NCBI GenBank assembly: GCA_028875855.1
Contig: JAGWVA010000007.1
Location: forward strand, 1-64,000
Direction of reading: 5' to 3'
From: Paracoccaceae bacterium
GTDB lineage: Bacteria; Pseudomonadota; Alphaproteobacteria; Rhodobacterales; Rhodobacteraceae
DNA: 64,000 nt
Below the pieces are notes generated by a model. That model was given only the letters and a program-made list of their open reading frames with translations, was not told the origin of the DNA and did not search any database. Shown here piece by piece: positions 16,318-25,448 of the stretch. Each line of letters starts with the position of its first letter. Within the stretch, counting starts at the first letter, position 1. Both the position numbers and the translations under genes were made by a program.

Positions 16318-19115
16318 TTCTCGGCCCCCCACAGACGGTTCCTGGGTGCCTTGGGCACCGGGCTCTTGATCTCCGGAAAGTCGGGAAGGGTCTGCTGTTG
16401 CGGCTCCACCCGCTCGATCTTCACGCGCAGATCGAACCACGCCGCTTGCCCTGTCACAGGGTCTGAATTGGCCCATCTGAGGCCATCGCCCTTCGGCGGC
16501 AGAAGCTCGTGGATCAGGTGGTTGAGCAGGAAGCCCTTGGTCGCCTCGGGCGCGTCAGGCTCCAGCGCCCAGGCGCCCTTGCGTTTGCCGATGGCGTTCC
16601 AGGTCCAGATCGTGTTCTCGTTCAGACCCGCATGCAGGGCGACGGGCACGGTGATCGACCCATGGGGCGAGGTGACGCGCGCCCAGTCGCCGTCCTTGAA
16701 CCCGTGGTCCTTCCATATCTTGCCGGACAGATACAGCGGGTTGCGGCCATGCAACTGCCGCAGCCAGGCGTTCTGCGTGCCCCAGCTGTGATACATCGCC
16801 ATCGGGCGTTGGGTCAGCGCGTGGATCGGATAGTCGGCCGCCTCGGCATCGCCGAAAGGCGCATACCATGTCGGCAGCGGGTCCATCGCCATCTTCAGTT
16901 GCGCCCGCAGATGCTCGGGCGGCTGGCGGCTGCCGTGCCCCTCGGCCGCAAGCTGGAAGCGGCGCATCGGTTCGGAATAGATGCTGAAGAGATAGGGCAG
17001 TTCCTTGTCATACAGCCCGATCTCGACCGCCCATTCCTGATATTCCTTGTTCCACGGCTTGTAATACTGCGCCGAGGCCGGGATATGCGCGGTGAAAAAG
17101 CCGCCGTTCTGGATGTAGCGGTTCAGCTGATCGGGGTTCACCGGGCCACGGCCGACCTGATCGCCGTTGCCGCGAAAGCCCGCCAGCGGGCCCACGCCGG
17201 GGCGGCGTTCGTGGTTCACGATGTAATCGGCGTAGTCGGCGTATTTCGGGCTGCCGTCCTCCTTCACCATCCCCGGCAGGCCGAGCCGCGCGCCAAGGTC
17301 CAGCATCACCGACTGGAAGCCGCGCACGTCGCGATCAGGCTCTATCACGGGCCAACGGATCGCATCGGCGGCTGCGTCCGCCTCGCAGATCGGGCGATCC
17401 AGCAGGCTGATGCAGTCGTGGCGTTCCAGATAGGTCGTGTCCGGCAGGATCAGGTCGGCATAGGCGACCATCTCGCTGGAATAGGCATCCGAATAGATGA
17501 TCCGCGGAATGACGTATTCGCCGTCCGGCCCCTTGTCGGTCAGCATCTCGATGACCTGCCGGGTGTTCATGGTCGAATTCCACGCCATGTTCGCCATGTA
17601 CAGCAGCAGCGTGTCGATCTTGTAGGGCACGCCCGCATGCGCGTTCGAGATCACCATGTGCATCAGCCCATGGGCGGACAGCGGGTTTTCCCAGGAAAAC
17701 GCCTTGTCGATCCGGGCGGGGGAGCCGTCTTCGGCCAGCGCCAGATGCTCGGGCCCCGTCGGATAGCCAAGGTGCGGCCCGTCCAGCGGCGCGCCGGGCG
17801 TCACCTTGCAATGCGGCTTGGGATGGGCGTCGAAGGGCTTGGGGTAAGGCGGCTTGAAGCGGAAACCGCCGGGCGTCTCGACCGACCCGATGAGGATCTG
17901 CAACACGTGCAACGCGCGGGCGGTCTGGAAGCCGTTGGAATGGGCCGAGATCCCGCGCATCGCGTGGAAGCTGACGGGGCGGCCGACCATCACCTCGTGC
18001 CGTTCGCCGCGGAAATCGGTCCAGGGTTGCTGAAGCTCGACCGCCTCGTCAAAGGCGACGCGGGCGATCTCGGCAGCGAGCCCCTTGATGCGGTCGGCCG
18101 CGATGCCGACGCGACCCGCGACGTTTTCGGGCGCGTAATCGGGCGAGAGGTATTTCTCGGCCATGTGCTGGAAGACGGTGCGGTGGCCGTTCCAGTTGGC
18201 GCCCAGATCGGGGCGCACGCCCTTCTGGTCGAAGGGTGCGGGCTGGCCCGTCGTGCGGTCGATCACCAGCAGCTTTCCGTTCGAATCCCGCAGGAGCAGA
18301 CCCTTTTCCGGCCCCTCTTGGCTGTTCACCAGACAACCGGCATTGGTCCATTGCGCGAGGTAGTGAACGTCCACCTTCCCGGCCTTCAACAGCTCGTGGA
18401 TGATGGACAGGATCAGCAGACCGTCCGCGCCGGGCGTGACCCCGAACCAGTCATCCGCCACCGCGTTGTAGCCCGACCGGATCGGGTTGATGCCGATCAC
18501 CTTCGCGCCACGGGTCTTGATCTTGCCGATCCCCATCTTGATCGGGTTGCTGTCGTGATCCTCGGCCACGCCGAACAGGATGAAGAGCCTGGTATGGTCC
18601 CAGTCGGGCTGGCCGAATTCCCAGAAGGCGCCGCCCATCGTGTAGATGCCGCCCGCCGCCATGTTGACCGAGCAGAAGCCGCCGTGGGCCGCGTAGTTCG
18701 GCGTGCCGTAGGATTGCGCCCACCAACTGGTGAAGCTTTGCGACTGATCGCGCCCTGTGAAGAAGGCGAGCTTTTCCGGCGCCGTCTCGCGCAGCGGCTT
18801 CAGCCAGTCGACGGCGGTCTGCAACGCCTCTTCCCAGCTGATCTCTCTGAATTCGCCCGACCCGCGCGGGCCGACGCGCTTCAACGGCGCCCGCAGGCGC
18901 GAGGGGGCCGTGACCTGCATGATCCCGGACGACCCCTTGGCACACAGGACGCCCTTGTTCACCGGGTGGTCACGGTTGCCCTCGATATAGGCGACCTTGC
19001 CGTTCTTCATGTGCACGTTGATGCCGCAGCGGCAGGCGCACATGTAGCAGGTGGTCTTGCGCACCTCGTCGGAAACGTGCGGCGATGTCTCGAGCACGGG
19101 CTGGCGGTAAGTCAT
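16314..19115 (-). CDS. soeA: Sulfite dehydrogenase (quinone) molybdopterin subunit SoeA
   Basis: Catalytic subunit (933 residues) of a molybdenum bis-MGD oxidoreductase, predicted to oxidise cytoplasmic sulfite to sulfate. The N-terminus carries a 4Fe-4S motif CYMCACRCGINV with the fourth Cys in VLCAKGSSG, and there is no twin-arginine signal, which distinguishes it from exported DMSO, polysulfide or thiosulfate reductases. Mo-cofactor segments include FSMALL-like SFHAMRGISAHSNG near 390 and the C-terminal dinucleotide domain starting near 790 (HALTQRPMAMYHSWG). It follows the ackA stop by 47 bp in the xsc-tauE-ackA direction, which supports a role in removing sulfite released by Xsc. Alternative: another DmsA-family enzyme. 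Confidence 0.85.
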   Translation of the reverse strand: MTYRQPVLETSPHVSDEVRKTTCYMCACRCGINVHMKNGKVAYIEGNRDHPVNKGVLCAKGSSGIMQVTAPSRLRAPLKRVGPRGSGEFREISWEEALQTAVDWLKPLRETAPEKLAFFTGRDQSQSFTSWWAQSYGTPNYAAHGGFCSVNMAAGGIYTMGGAFWEFGQPDWDHTRLFILFGVAEDHDSNPIKMGIGKIKTRGAKVIGINPIRSGYNAVADDWFGVTPGADGLLILSIIHELLKAGKVDVHYLAQWTNAGCLVNSQEGPEKGLLLRDSNGKLLVIDRTTGQPAPFDQKGVRPDLGANWNGHRTVFQHMAEKYLSPDYAPENVAGRVGIAADRIKGLAAEIARVAFDEAVELQQPWTDFRGERHEVMVGRPVSFHAMRGISAHSNGFQTARALHVLQILIGSVETPGGFRFKPPYPKPFDAHPKPHCKVTPGAPLDGPHLGYPTGPEHLALAEDGSPARIDKAFSWENPLSAHGLMHMVISNAHAGVPYKIDTLLLYMANMAWNSTMNTRQVIEMLTDKGPDGEYVIPRIIYSDAYSSEMVAYADLILPDTTYLERHDCISLLDRPICEADAAADAIRWPVIEPDRDVRGFQSVMLDLGARLGLPGMVKEDGSPKYADYADYIVNHERRPGVGPLAGFRGNGDQVGRGPVNPDQLNRYIQNGGFFTAHIPASAQYYKPWNKEYQEWAVEIGLYDKELPYLFSIYSEPMRRFQLAAEGHGSRQPPEHLRAQLKMAMDPLPTWYAPFGDAEAADYPIHALTQRPMAMYHSWGTQNAWLRQLHGRNPLYLSGKIWKDHGFKDGDWARVTSPHGSITVPVALHAGLNENTIWTWNAIGKRKGAWALEPDAPEATKGFLLNHLIHELLPPKGDGLRWANSDPVTGQAAWFDLRVKIERVEPQQQTLPDFPEIKSPVPKAPRNRLWGAEK

Positions 19116-19162
19116 GAACGGTTCGCTTCCCTGTTCGCGTCTTCGGCTTAATTCGGAACAAG

Positions 19163-20290
19163 CTACCCGGCAAGAGCGTCCCGGGCTATTGTCTGTTCCT
19201 CATATGCCAAAATTTTCCACAATTGAACCTTGCTTGTTTCGGCGTGCAGCCGCAACCCCCCGGCGGCATTTGCCCGCGCATCAAGCACGGCGCCAAGCCA
19301 CCCCAGACCGGCGGCGACTTCGGCGCGCACCTCGGCATCGTTTTCCCCAATGCCGCCGGTAAAGACCACGGCATCCAGCCCCCCCATCGCGGCAATCATC
19401 GACCCGGCGTGACGGATGATCCAGTAACAGAAATGTTTACGGGCAAAGCGGGCCTGAGGCGTTCCAGCCTCGGCCAGGGTCCGCATGTCGGAACTGCCGC
19501 CAAGCGCGCGCAGGCCGCTTTCACGGTTCAGGATCGCGCTTGCGCGGTCGATCCCGTGATCGGCGGCGATGCGCAGGACGGCGTTCCCGTCGATCTCGCC
19601 CGTCCGCGTGCCCATGGTCAGCCCGTCGAGCGGCGAATAGCCCATCGTCGTCGCCACCGACCGCCCGTCGCGGATCGCGCAGAGCGAAGCGCCATTCCCC
19701 AGATGCATCGCCAGAAGTCTCTGCGGCAGCGGATTTCCGGTGATTTCCGGAAACCGCGCGACCACTCCTGCGTAGGAAATGCCGTGGAAACCGTAGCGGC
19801 GGATGCCCTTCGCCTCTTCGGCGGCAGGCAGCGCGTAGCGCAGCGCCTCTTCGGGATTGGTCGCATGAAAGGCGGTATCGAAGCTTGCGTATTGCGGCAG
19901 GTCCGGGGCCAAGCGGGCGATGGCGCGGATGGCGGACAGGTTGTGGGGGTTGTGCAGCGGCGCCAACGGGATGCAGGCCTGGATCTCGGCCTCGACCGCC
20001 GGGGTGATCCGACAGGGGGCCAGAAGGCCGCGCCCGCCATGCACGACACGGTGGGCCGCGGCAGAGAGGCTGGTCAGCGGGTGACCGTCCTCCGCCAGCG
20101 CATCAAGGATCGCGGACAGGGCAGACAGGTGGGTTTGGGCTGAAACAGGCACGGTTTTCGTGCCGATCCGCAGCGTCGATTCCCCGCCGATCTCGGCCAC
20201 CGTGACGGCGGAGAGGGGGGTCAGGTCCGCGCCGAACAGCACCGTCTTGATCGAACTGGACCCCGCATTGACGACAAGGATCTTTTCCAT
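19163..20290 (-). CDS. ackA: Acetate kinase
   Basis: Phosphotransferase of the ASKHA fold (375 residues; most AckA are about 400) that interconverts acetyl phosphate + ADP and acetate + ATP. Conserved residues are visible: Asn7 in LVVNAGSSSIK, Arg in HRVVHGG near 82, Asp in ASFDTAFH near 137, His in RYGFHGISY near 167, Arg in MGTRTGEIDG near 225, and FTGGIGENDAEVR near 310, with the final Glu in YEEQTIARD. It lies two bases after the tauE stop and downstream of xsc, so its likely job is to use the acetyl phosphate made from taurine, yielding ATP and acetate. No phosphate acetyltransferase gene is in the window. Confidence 0.95.
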   Translation of the reverse strand: MEKILVVNAGSSSIKTVLFGADLTPLSAVTVAEIGGESTLRIGTKTVPVSAQTHLSALSAILDALAEDGHPLTSLSAAAHRVVHGGRGLLAPCRITPAVEAEIQACIPLAPLHNPHNLSAIRAIARLAPDLPQYASFDTAFHATNPEEALRYALPAAEEAKGIRRYGFHGISYAGVVARFPEITGNPLPQRLLAMHLGNGASLCAIRDGRSVATTMGYSPLDGLTMGTRTGEIDGNAVLRIAADHGIDRASAILNRESGLRALGGSSDMRTLAEAGTPQARFARKHFCYWIIRHAGSMIAAMGGLDAVVFTGGIGENDAEVRAEVAAGLGWLGAVLDARANAAGGLRLHAETSKVQLWKILAYEEQTIARDALAG

Positions 20291-20292
20291 CT

Positions 20293-21027
20293 TCACTCCA
20301 TGGACCGCAGCAGGCCGAGACAGGACAGCACCGCCAGCAGGACGATGGCCATGCGCCGGAAGCTTTGCGGCGAGGCCGTCAGAAAATGCCGCCCGCCAGC
20401 CCAGATGCCAAGGGCGATCAGCGGCAGGGACAGGCCCCAGGCGGTGAGCGTCGCGCGGGTGACAAAGCCCGCGCGGGCAAAAAGCGGCAGGGCGATCAGG
20501 TCGATCAGCGTGAGATACGCCACCATCGTCGCGCGGAAGACCGGCGCCGCGATGGGTTGCGCGGCAAGGAAGGCGGCGACCGGCAGCCCCCCAACGGCCG
20601 CCCCGTTGCAAAGGCCGGAGACAAGGCCCACGCCGACCTGGCCCCCCGGGCCGATGCGACTGCGGATCGTCCAGCCCGTGAGAAGCAGAAGACAGAACAG
20701 GAGGATCCCGGCCGAGATCGCAAGCCGTGCCTGCGACAGACCGATATCGGCAAGGATAGAGACTGAAAACGGCATCGCCATGGCCGCGCCCAGCAGCATC
20801 GTGCCGACCCGTCGCCAGTCGATCAGCGGCCCGATCCCGCGCGCCTGAACCAGTGTCATCGTCAGTTCGCACAGGAAGGCCACCGGCATCAAGGGGCGCG
20901 GATCGGTGACCAGCCCGGCCGAGGCGATCAGCAGGGCCGAGAAACCGAACCCCGAATAGCCGCGCACGAAGGCGGCGATCAGGAAGGTCAGCGCCAGCGC
21001 CGCGATCTGCCCCGAACCAAGCGTCAC
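20293..21027 (-). CDS. tauE: Sulfite exporter TauE/SafE family permease
   Basis: A 244-residue inner-membrane protein with about seven to eight hydrophobic segments and the family opening FLIAAFVRGYSGFGFSALL, plus GLVSGLCNGAAVGGLPVAAF near 130, the second repeat of the TauE/SafE fold. Members near xsc are thought to export sulfite or sulfoacetate. GTG start at 21025-21027, preceded with a one-base gap by the xsc stop, and followed by ackA two bases after its stop, so xsc-tauE-ackA is one operon. Its presence beside SoeABC means sulfite can be both oxidised and exported. Confidence 0.85.
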   Translation of the reverse strand: MTLGSGQIAALALTFLIAAFVRGYSGFGFSALLIASAGLVTDPRPLMPVAFLCELTMTLVQARGIGPLIDWRRVGTMLLGAAMAMPFSVSILADIGLSQARLAISAGILLFCLLLLTGWTIRSRIGPGGQVGVGLVSGLCNGAAVGGLPVAAFLAAQPIAAPVFRATMVAYLTLIDLIALPLFARAGFVTRATLTAWGLSLPLIALGIWAGGRHFLTASPQSFRRMAIVLLAVLSCLGLLRSME

Positions 21028-21028
21028 C

Positions 21029-22804
21029 TCAGGCGCCGGCCTGGGAAGCCATGTCGTCGGCGGCGACGCCCGCGACCCGAACCGGCTTCTTCATCGCGTC
21101 GCGGCGGAAGGGCTCGCCCAGTTCCTGATTGATGAGCGCCTCGATGAAGGTGGTCTTGCCCGCCTTCTGCGCGGCCAAAGCAGTCTCTAAAGCGGCGGAA
21201 AGCTCGTCCATCGTGCGGGCCTGCACCCCGTCAAGCCCGCAGGCGCGGGCGATGGCGGCGTAGCTGACCTTCTCGTTCAGCTCGGTGCCGACGAAGTTGT
21301 CGTCGAACCACAGCGTCGTGTTCCGCTTCTCGGCCCCCCACTGGTAGTTGCGGAAGACCACCATGGTGATCGCGGGCCATTCGTCGCGCCCGATCGTCAC
21401 CATCTCGTTCATCGAGATGCCGAAGGCGCCGTCGCCGGCAAAGCCCACCACCGGCGTATCGGGGCAGCCGATCTTCGCGCCGGTGATGGCCGGAAAGCCG
21501 TAGCCGCAGGGACCGAAAAGGCCGGGGGCAAGGTATTTGCGGCCCGCCTCGAAGGTCGGGTAGGCGTTGCCTATGGCGCAGTTGTTGCCGATGTCGGACG
21601 AAATGATCGCCTCGACCGGCAGCGCGCGCTGGATCGCGCGCCAGGCCATGCGCGGGCTCATCCAGTCGGGCTTGGCCGCCCGGGCGCGCGCGTTCCAGCT
21701 TGTCCCCGGGTCGTCATCCTCGTGGTCCATGCTGGAAAGCTGCTGCGCCCAGGCGGATTTCGTCTGCCCGATCAGGGCCCGCCGCTCGGCCCGGCCGGCA
21801 TCGCCCGCGCCGGGCGAAAGCCGCGAAAGAAGACCCTGCGCCACCTTTTTCGCGTCGCCGACGATCCCCACGGTGACCGGTTTCGTCAGCCCGATCCGGT
21901 CGGGGTTCAGGTCCACCTGGATGATCTGCGCCTTGGTCGGCCAGTAGTCGATCCCATAGCCCGGCAGGGTCGAGAACGGGTTGAGCCGCGTTCCGAGCGC
22001 CAGCACCACGTCAGCCTTCGAGATCAGTTCCATCGCCGCCTTGGACCCGTTGTAGCCCAAGGGCCCGGCGAACAGCGGATGCGAGCCGGGGAAGGCGTCG
22101 TTGTGCTGATAGCCGCAGCAGACCGGCGCATCCAGCCGCTCGGCCAGCGCCATCGCGTCGGGGATCGCGCCCGCCAGCACCACGCCCGCGCCGTTCAGCA
22201 CGACCGGGAACCTTGCCCCCGACAGAAGCGCCGCCGCGCGGTCGAGCGCATCGGCCCCGCCTTCGGGGCGTTCGAATTCCACGATCTTCGGTAGGTCCAC
22301 GTCGATCACCTGCGTCCAGAAATCGCGCGGCACGTTGATCTGCGCGGGGGCAGAGGCGCGTTTCGCCTTCAGGATCACGCGGTTCAGCACCTCGGCCATG
22401 CGCGACGGGTCGCGGACTTCTTCCTGATAGGCGACCATGTCGGCGAAAAGCCGCATCTGCTCGACTTCCTGAAAGCCACCCTGCCCCATCGTCTTGTTCG
22501 CGGCCTGCGGGGTGACCAGCAGAAGCGGCGTATGGTTCCAGTAGGCCGTTTTCACCGGGGTCACGAAATTGGTGATGCCGGGGCCGTTCTGGGCCACCAT
22601 CATCGACATCTTGCCGGTCGCGCGGCTGTAGCCGTCGGCCATCATGCCGGCGTTGCCCTCGTGCGCGCAGTCCCAGAAAGTGATGCCCGCCGCCGGAAAC
22701 AGGTCCGAGATCGGCATCATCGCCGATCCGATGATGCCAAAGGCATGCTCGATGCCGTGCATTTGCAGGACTTTGACGAAAGCCTCTTCGGTGGTCATCC
22801 GCAT
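21029..22804 (-). CDS. xsc: Sulfoacetaldehyde acetyltransferase
   Basis: Thiamine-diphosphate enzyme (591 residues) that cleaves sulfoacetaldehyde with phosphate to acetyl phosphate and sulfite: the desulfonation step of taurine catabolism. Three acetohydroxyacid-synthase-like domains are present. Key parts: HGIEHAFGIIGSAMMPISD and the catalytic-Glu loop CAHEGNAGMMADG near 50; the central domain with PVVLNGAGVVLAGA near 205; and the ThDP/Mg motif FAGDGAFGISMNEM near 458, followed by NYQWGAEKRN near 492. The QWGAEK sequence is characteristic of Xsc. ATG at 22802-22804 has a GGGAG ribosome-binding site; a second ATG two codons later is possible. First gene of xsc-tauE-ackA-soeABC. Confidence 0.96.
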   Translation of the reverse strand: MRMTTEEAFVKVLQMHGIEHAFGIIGSAMMPISDLFPAAGITFWDCAHEGNAGMMADGYSRATGKMSMMVAQNGPGITNFVTPVKTAYWNHTPLLLVTPQAANKTMGQGGFQEVEQMRLFADMVAYQEEVRDPSRMAEVLNRVILKAKRASAPAQINVPRDFWTQVIDVDLPKIVEFERPEGGADALDRAAALLSGARFPVVLNGAGVVLAGAIPDAMALAERLDAPVCCGYQHNDAFPGSHPLFAGPLGYNGSKAAMELISKADVVLALGTRLNPFSTLPGYGIDYWPTKAQIIQVDLNPDRIGLTKPVTVGIVGDAKKVAQGLLSRLSPGAGDAGRAERRALIGQTKSAWAQQLSSMDHEDDDPGTSWNARARAAKPDWMSPRMAWRAIQRALPVEAIISSDIGNNCAIGNAYPTFEAGRKYLAPGLFGPCGYGFPAITGAKIGCPDTPVVGFAGDGAFGISMNEMVTIGRDEWPAITMVVFRNYQWGAEKRNTTLWFDDNFVGTELNEKVSYAAIARACGLDGVQARTMDELSAALETALAAQKAGKTTFIEALINQELGEPFRRDAMKKPVRVAGVAADDMASQAGA

Positions 22805-22930
22805 GGCGCGCTCCCTGATATTCTGGCGAAATCCCTTGGGCCGCAGCGGATGCCACGGCCTGTCGGGGCCAAGATTAGGCGCGTGCCGGAAGGGGCGATA
22901 GGGCCAGCCGGCAGGGCGGCATATGGCCAG

Positions 22931-23845
22931 TTACAGCCCCGTGCCCTCGTCCTCGCCCAGCATCAGGTTGAGGTTCTGCACCGCCGCGCCGGACGCCCCC
23001 TTGCCGAGGTTGTCAAGCGTGGCGACCAGAACGGCGGTGCCCTTCTCGCTGCTGCCGTGCAGCGACAGTTCCAGCCGGTTTGTCCCGTTGAGGCCCTGCG
23101 GATTGATCCGGGCGCCGTAGTGATCGGGGGCCACGACCGACACGAACCGTTCGCCCGCGTAATGGCTGCGCAGAGCCTCTTCCACAGCGTCGAAGCCCTT
23201 GGCATCGAGGTGCAGCGGCAGTTCGACGATCATGCCCTGGGCATATTGGCCGACCGAGGGTACGAAGACCGGGAAACGCGACAACTGGCCGTGCTTCACG
23301 ATCTCGGGCAGGTGCTTGTGGCCCTGCGCCATGCCGTAGATGAAACCGCCGGTCACCTCGCCCGTCTCGAACTCGGCGATCATCGCCTTGCCGCCGCCGG
23401 TATAGCCCGACACGCCTGACAGCGTCAGCGGCTGGTCGGGGGCGATCAGCCCGGCCTCGACCAGCGGGCGGATCAGGGCGATGGCGCAGGTGGACCAGCA
23501 GCCGGGGTTGGACACGTGGCGGGCGGCGGCGACCTTCGCGCGCTGGCCCTTCGTCATCTCGGGGAAGCCGAAGGTCCAGCCCTCGGCCACCCGATGGGCA
23601 GTAGAGGCGTCGATGATCCGCACCGGCAGATCGGCGACCTCCGGGACGATCTCGTGCACCGCCGCGTCGGGCAGGCACAGAATGGCGACATCGGCCGCCG
23701 CATAGGCCGCGATCCGGGCGGCGGGGTCCTTGCGCTGCGCGGGGTCAATGCTGATCAGCTCGATATCGGCACGGGGGGCAAGGCGCTCGCGGATCTGCAG
23801 CCCCGTGGTGCCCGCTTCGCCGTCGATGAATACCTTGTGCGCCAT
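22931..23845 (-). CDS. argC: N-acetyl-gamma-glutamyl-phosphate reductase, type 2
   Basis: Arginine biosynthesis enzyme (304 residues) that reduces N-acetylglutamyl phosphate to the semialdehyde with NADPH. The N-terminal Rossmann part [19 protein letters not shown], the catalytic Cys in [11 protein letters not shown] near 115 and [11 protein letters not shown] near 145 identify the shorter type-2 ArgC. It lies between tauR and xsc (gaps of 58 and 126 bp) on the same strand, though it has no known role in taurine metabolism. No other arg gene is in the window. Confidence 0.95.
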   Translation of the reverse strand: MAHKVFIDGEAGTTGLQIRERLAPRADIELISIDPAQRKDPAARIAAYAAADVAILCLPDAAVHEIVPEVADLPVRIIDASTAHRVAEGWTFGFPEMTKGQRAKVAAARHVSNPGCWSTCAIALIRPLVEAGLIAPDQPLTLSGVSGYTGGGKAMIAEFETGEVTGGFIYGMAQGHKHLPEIVKHGQLSRFPVFVPSVGQYAQGMIVELPLHLDAKGFDAVEEALRSHYAGERFVSVVAPDHYGARINPQGLNGTNRLELSLHGSSEKGTAVLVATLDNLGKGASGAAVQNLNLMLGEDEGTGL

Positions 23846-23903
23846 GTTCGCCTCCGTTCCGTCTCGGGCGGTATGCGACCACAGCCCTGCATTTGCAAGG
23901 GTT

Positions 23904-25373
23904 TCAAGGGGCCGCCGCGGCGATGGCGCGGGCGATATGGGCGATGCCTTCGGGGATCTTGCCCAGCGTTATCGACGAATAGGCAAGGCGATAGGTGTTG
24001 CGGAGCGCGGACGACGGATCGAAGAAGACCCGCCCCGGTTCGATCAGCACGCCCTGCTGGCGCAGGCCCCGGGCAAGATCCTCGGTATCCACGCCCACGG
24101 GCGCAGCCATCCAGAAGCTGGAGCCGCCGAATCCGCCCGGCCCGGCCTGTGTCAGCCCCTCGGCCCGCATCGCCTCGTCCATCGCGACGCGGCGGCGCTT
24201 GTAGGCCTGCGCCATGCGGTTGAGCTGCGCGTCGTAATGGCCGAGCGAGAGGAAATAGGCGACCGTCCGCTGGATATGCCCCGGCGGGTGGCGCAGGATC
24301 GCGGCGCGCAGGGCGCGGGCCTCGCGGATGAAGGGTTCGGCGCCGACAAGATAGCCCAGGCGCAGCCCCGGAAAGAGCGACTTGGAGAACGAGCCGACAT
24401 AGATCACCCGCCCCTCCTCATCGAGCGACTTCAGCGCGGGCGAGGAGGCCTTGAGGAACGACATCTCGAATTCGTAGTCATCCTCGACGATCAGGAAATC
24501 TTCGCGCGAGGCGCGTTGAAGAAGGTCGATGCGGCGCGCCATCGGCATGGTGGCGTTGGTCGGGCAATGGTGGCTGGCCGTCGTGAAGACGACATCCGCG
24601 CCCTCCGGCAGGGCGGCGGGGGGCAGACCGTCGTCGTCCACATCCACCGACAGGGTGCGGCAGGCGGTCTGACCAAGGATCGTGCGCAGGCCGGGGTAGC
24701 AGGGATTCTCGGTCACCGCCGTGCGCTCTGCCGTCAGCAGCACCTGTGCCGCCAGCCAGAGCGCGTTCTGCGCCCCGAGCGTCAGCAGGATCTCGGACGG
24801 GCGGGCGGTGATGCCCCGGCGCGGCAGGATCACCCGGCTGATGTATTCGATCAGCATCGGGTCGTCGCGTTCGTAATAGTCGGCGGTCAGCGCCTCGAAA
24901 TCGCGCATCCCGAGCGCGCGCAGGGCGCATTGCCGCCAGTTCTGGTGATCGAACAGCGTCGCATCCGCCTGCCCATAGATGAACGGGTAGGGATAGCTGC
25001 GCCAGTCCTGCGGTTTCGAGAAGTAGAGCTGCCGCGAATACCGCCCCCCGGTGGCGCGGGCCCAGTCCACCGCCTCGCGCCGGGGCACATGGACGGGGGG
25101 GAATTCCGGCTGCCTTGGGGCCGAGTCAGAGACGAAATAGCCCGACCTGCCCCGCGCGCCGAGGTAATCGCCGGCGACAAGCTCGGTATAGGCCAGCGTC
25201 ACGGTGATCCGGCTGACGCCAAGATGCTGCGCCAGTTTGCGGCTGGAGGGGAGCCTTTCACCCGGGCGGAAGCGGCCGGTCAGGATCCCCTCGGCCACGA
25301 TCTGCTGGATCTGCTGTTGCAGCGTCCCCGGCGCGCCGGGGACAAGGAAGAAGGTTTCCGCCTGTATCGCCAT
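23904..25373 (-). CDS. tauR: Taurine-responsive MocR/GntR regulator TauR
   Basis: Transcriptional regulator of 489 residues with a GntR winged-helix head (about 15-80: [21 protein letters not shown], split by [17 protein letters not shown]) joined to a PLP-binding aminotransferase fold I domain. The domain has [26 protein letters not shown] and the PLP-lysine region [18 protein letters not shown] near 310. TauR of Rhodobacter capsulatus is the known activator of taurine genes, and this gene sits 75 bp from tpa in the taurine island. Start taken at ATG 25371-25373 ([13 protein letters not shown]); a TTG eight codons upstream is possible. Two CTGGAC repeats abut the start, which suggests autoregulation. 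Confidence 0.9.
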   Translation of the reverse strand: MAIQAETFFLVPGAPGTLQQQIQQIVAEGILTGRFRPGERLPSSRKLAQHLGVSRITVTLAYTELVAGDYLGARGRSGYFVSDSAPRQPEFPPVHVPRREAVDWARATGGRYSRQLYFSKPQDWRSYPYPFIYGQADATLFDHQNWRQCALRALGMRDFEALTADYYERDDPMLIEYISRVILPRRGITARPSEILLTLGAQNALWLAAQVLLTAERTAVTENPCYPGLRTILGQTACRTLSVDVDDDGLPPAALPEGADVVFTTASHHCPTNATMPMARRIDLLQRASREDFLIVEDDYEFEMSFLKASSPALKSLDEEGRVIYVGSFSKSLFPGLRLGYLVGAEPFIREARALRAAILRHPPGHIQRTVAYFLSLGHYDAQLNRMAQAYKRRRVAMDEAMRAEGLTQAGPGGFGGSSFWMAAPVGVDTEDLARGLRQQGVLIEPGRVFFDPSSALRNTYRLAYSSITLGKIPEGIAHIARAIAAAAP

Positions 25374-25375
25374 GT

Positions 25376-25407
25376 CTGGACCTATCGCAGCGGGCAACTG
25401 GACAGAT
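25376..25407 (+). promoter_or_regulatory. Putative TauR site next to tauR start
   Basis: Direct repeats CTGGACCTAT (25376-25385) and CTGGACAGAT (25398-25407), 22 bp start to start. They resemble the CTGGACYTAA type repeat I recall for TauR. The first copy begins two bases from the tauR start codon, covering its ribosome-binding region, which would suit autorepression (inference). Confidence 0.55.
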
Positions 25408-25448
25408 CGAACGTGCCCGCGGGGGGCCCGCCGGTCAATCCCACAGCC

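Noticed and set aside
14708-19115. Annotation of the molybdoenzyme operon as a DMSO reductase (dmsABC)
   Set aside because: Domain content fits, but the catalytic subunit has no twin-arginine signal and lies directly behind xsc-tauE-ackA, favouring SoeABC.
16509-19151. 880-codon plus-strand frame opposite soeA
   Set aside because: Product is rich in Arg/His/Gly with no family features, as expected for the antisense of a GC-rich gene.
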